Positions 6,588 to 7,763 of a DNA stretch of 7,763 bases are shown here, piece after piece (the stretch's first letter is position 1; the number at the start of each line of letters is the position of its first letter). The notes under the pieces are model-generated. The model was not told the origin of the DNA. It ran no database searches and saw nothing but the letters and a program-made list of their open reading frames with translations. Source of the DNA: Bacillota bacterium (lineage in GTDB: Bacteria; Bacillota; Clostridia; Peptostreptococcales; Acidaminobacteraceae); NCBI GenBank assembly GCA_030529205.1, contig JAUMXJ010000046.1, forward strand, positions 1 to 7,763, given 5' to 3'. The translations under genes and the position numbers were made by a program.

Positions 6588-7763
6588 ATGAAGTATGGAA
6601 GAAAGTTTATCGGATGGATGATTGTTTCCGCACTTGCGGCGTCAACTCTGGCGGGTTGTTCCGATTCGGGCGCGGGCGGTGTGCAAAGCGGTACGCAAAA
6701 TGTCGTGACGGTTACGACGCAGCCGTTATCGTCCGAATCTTCGAGCACTTCGGGCACGACCGCGGGCACCTCGTCGTCGGATGCGACCGTGACTTCGACG
6801 AGCACCTCCTCTCAATCAGCGGTTAAAATCGGGGCGCTGGTCGGCGACGGCACCGATGTGTTCAAGCACTGGCACGGGGGAATAATCGGCAAGCGTCCTG
6901 CGAGCGGCGTGGTGACGGATCTGAAGATCTCGAATGAGGATTATACATATATTAGGGATTTGGGTCAGTCGATCGGGCTTCAACCGGTTTATCGGATTCC
7001 GCAGATCAATCTCAAGTCGGACGCCGCACGCGCTTTCAACGAGTACATAAAGAAGCGCGCCGAAATCGACCTGAGCGGGGTGGCGAGGCAGATCAAGGGC
7101 AGTGAACAGGGGCTGCGGAACGACAATATCAAGGGATTGATTTATATGGATTACGCGGTGAACGAAACGCCTCGCTATATCAGCATCGTCCTGTACAAGC
7201 TCAACAATATGACACCGCAGAACCCTTGGATGCGCGTTGATGCCTTTGTGTATGACAAGAATTCTTCCAAGGTGCTGAAATTGAGTGACCTGCTGGATGA
7301 TTTCGGGGTGGCGCATACCGACGGGATTGCCGCTCTGGAAGCACTGTATCCGAAGCACAATATCGAGCTGAAAAAGGGTGACAGCGGGTACACGTACATG
7401 CAGGAGTATGCCTTCTATTTGCAAAGGCTCTGGGGTGTTTTTTATGATATGAATTCCAATCACGGGGTTCGCGGGTATGAGGAGTATTTCGATATCGAGG
7501 GCTTCGACTGGAGTTTTTATGCGCCTCTTGCGCTGTATGTGGCGCATGAGGACGGAAAGGATGTGCTCCGTTTGATTCACCGGGATGCGAGGATTACGGG
7601 GGTGGATGATTCCACCGGCAATATTTCGTACGAGCGCAAAATTTTGGATGAGTCGTTCGAGGCGATTCGAAGCGGCGAACGCAAGGTGAACAAGGTGTTT
7701 GCAGCGTATGCGGGGGACGCGCCGGAGGAGGTTCTGGGCATTGTCGCGTATCTCGGCAGCGAG
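6588..7763 (+). CDS. Lipoprotein with Ser/Thr-rich linker and a possible PdaC/RsiV-like domain (partial, runs off the right edge)
   Basis: Secreted, membrane-anchored protein of unknown function; 392 codons are visible with no stop. The start follows GGGGAGGAAGG. Residues 1-23 are a signal peptide with lipobox LAGC and lipidation site Cys24. Residues ~28-78 are a disordered linker rich in Ser, Thr and Gly. The folded part starts near 80. Residues ~130-165 (YRIPQINLKSDAARAFNEYI) and ~185-230 (GLIYMDYAVNE, RYISIVLYKL, then VLKLSDLLDDF) recall the DUF4163/DUF3298 arrangement of PdaC- and RsiV-like extracytoplasmic proteins: two conserved strands, then a 'tGk.l.LsDLf' motif. This is resemblance by eye, not a firm assignment; no catalytic motif is visible. 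Residues ~230-392 show no family I recognise. Cys24 is the only cysteine seen, as expected for an exported protein of this type. Preceded by direct repeats that may control it. Confidence 0.8.
   Translation, partial: MKYGRKFIGWMIVSALAASTLAGCSDSGAGGVQSGTQNVVTVTTQPLSSESSSTSGTTAGTSSSDATVTSTSTSSQSAVKIGALVGDGTDVFKHWHGGIIGKRPASGVVTDLKISNEDYTYIRDLGQSIGLQPVYRIPQINLKSDAARAFNEYIKKRAEIDLSGVARQIKGSEQGLRNDNIKGLIYMDYAVNETPRYISIVLYKLNNMTPQNPWMRVDAFVYDKNSSKVLKLSDLLDDFGVAHTDGIAALEALYPKHNIELKKGDSGYTYMQEYAFYLQRLWGVFYDMNSNHGVRGYEEYFDIEGFDWSFYAPLALYVAHEDGKDVLRLIHRDARITGVDDSTGNISYERKILDESFEAIRSGERKVNKVFAAYAGDAPEEVLGIVAYLGSE

Noticed and set aside
6816..7580. Long minus-strand open frame (254 codons)
   Set aside because: It lies opposite the lipoprotein gene, which has signal peptide, lipobox and RBS; the minus frame has no RBS and no recognisable domain. 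It is a shadow of GC-rich codon use.

Overview
The window looks like chromosomal DNA of an anaerobic, Clostridia-like Firmicute with base composition near 50% GC (judged by eye). Reasons: strong GGAGG-type ribosome binding sites throughout, a ThiT-type thiamine transporter under a TPP riboswitch, a ferredoxin-like protein divergent from a Crp/Fnr regulator (a pairing familiar from Clostridia), and an IMP dehydrogenase very like the Bacillus/Clostridium type. I see no rRNA, tRNA, CRISPR array, insertion sequence or phage gene. The genus cannot be named from this sequence.

Layout, left to right. (1) 1-724, minus: the first 241 codons of a PhnD-type phosphonate/phosphite-binding lipoprotein that runs off the left edge, with a good promoter at 754-782. 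(2) 818-1672, minus: an iron-sulfur protein with an N-terminal ferredoxin-like domain, a strikingly repetitive Gln-rich linker and a conserved Cys-containing C-terminal domain. (3) 1827-2480, plus: a cysteine-free Crp/Fnr-family regulator, divergent from (2). The shared intergenic region holds an 18-bp near-perfect palindrome at its midpoint. (4) 2527-3783, minus: histidyl-tRNA synthetase with a short C-terminal domain; its 5' leader forms a nested hairpin. (5) 4030-4590, minus: thiT, with promoter, TPP riboswitch, a hairpin that covers the ribosome binding site, and a 16-bp intrinsic terminator. (6) 4966-6423, plus: guaB (IMP dehydrogenase). (7) 6588-7763, plus: a lipoprotein of unknown function that runs off the right edge, preceded by short direct repeats.

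The genes do not form one pathway; most appear to be single-gene units with their own promoters. The one clear functional pair is the iron-sulfur protein and the Crp/Fnr regulator, sharing a control region and plausibly forming a redox or stress response unit. The best-supported regulatory story is thiT: the sequence shows both a ligand-bound state (aptamer formed, RBS hairpin free to close) and a competing 10-bp helix between the aptamer and the hairpin loop that would open the RBS when TPP is absent. The most unusual protein feature is the linker of the iron-sulfur protein, built from 6-nt and 15-nt tandem units.
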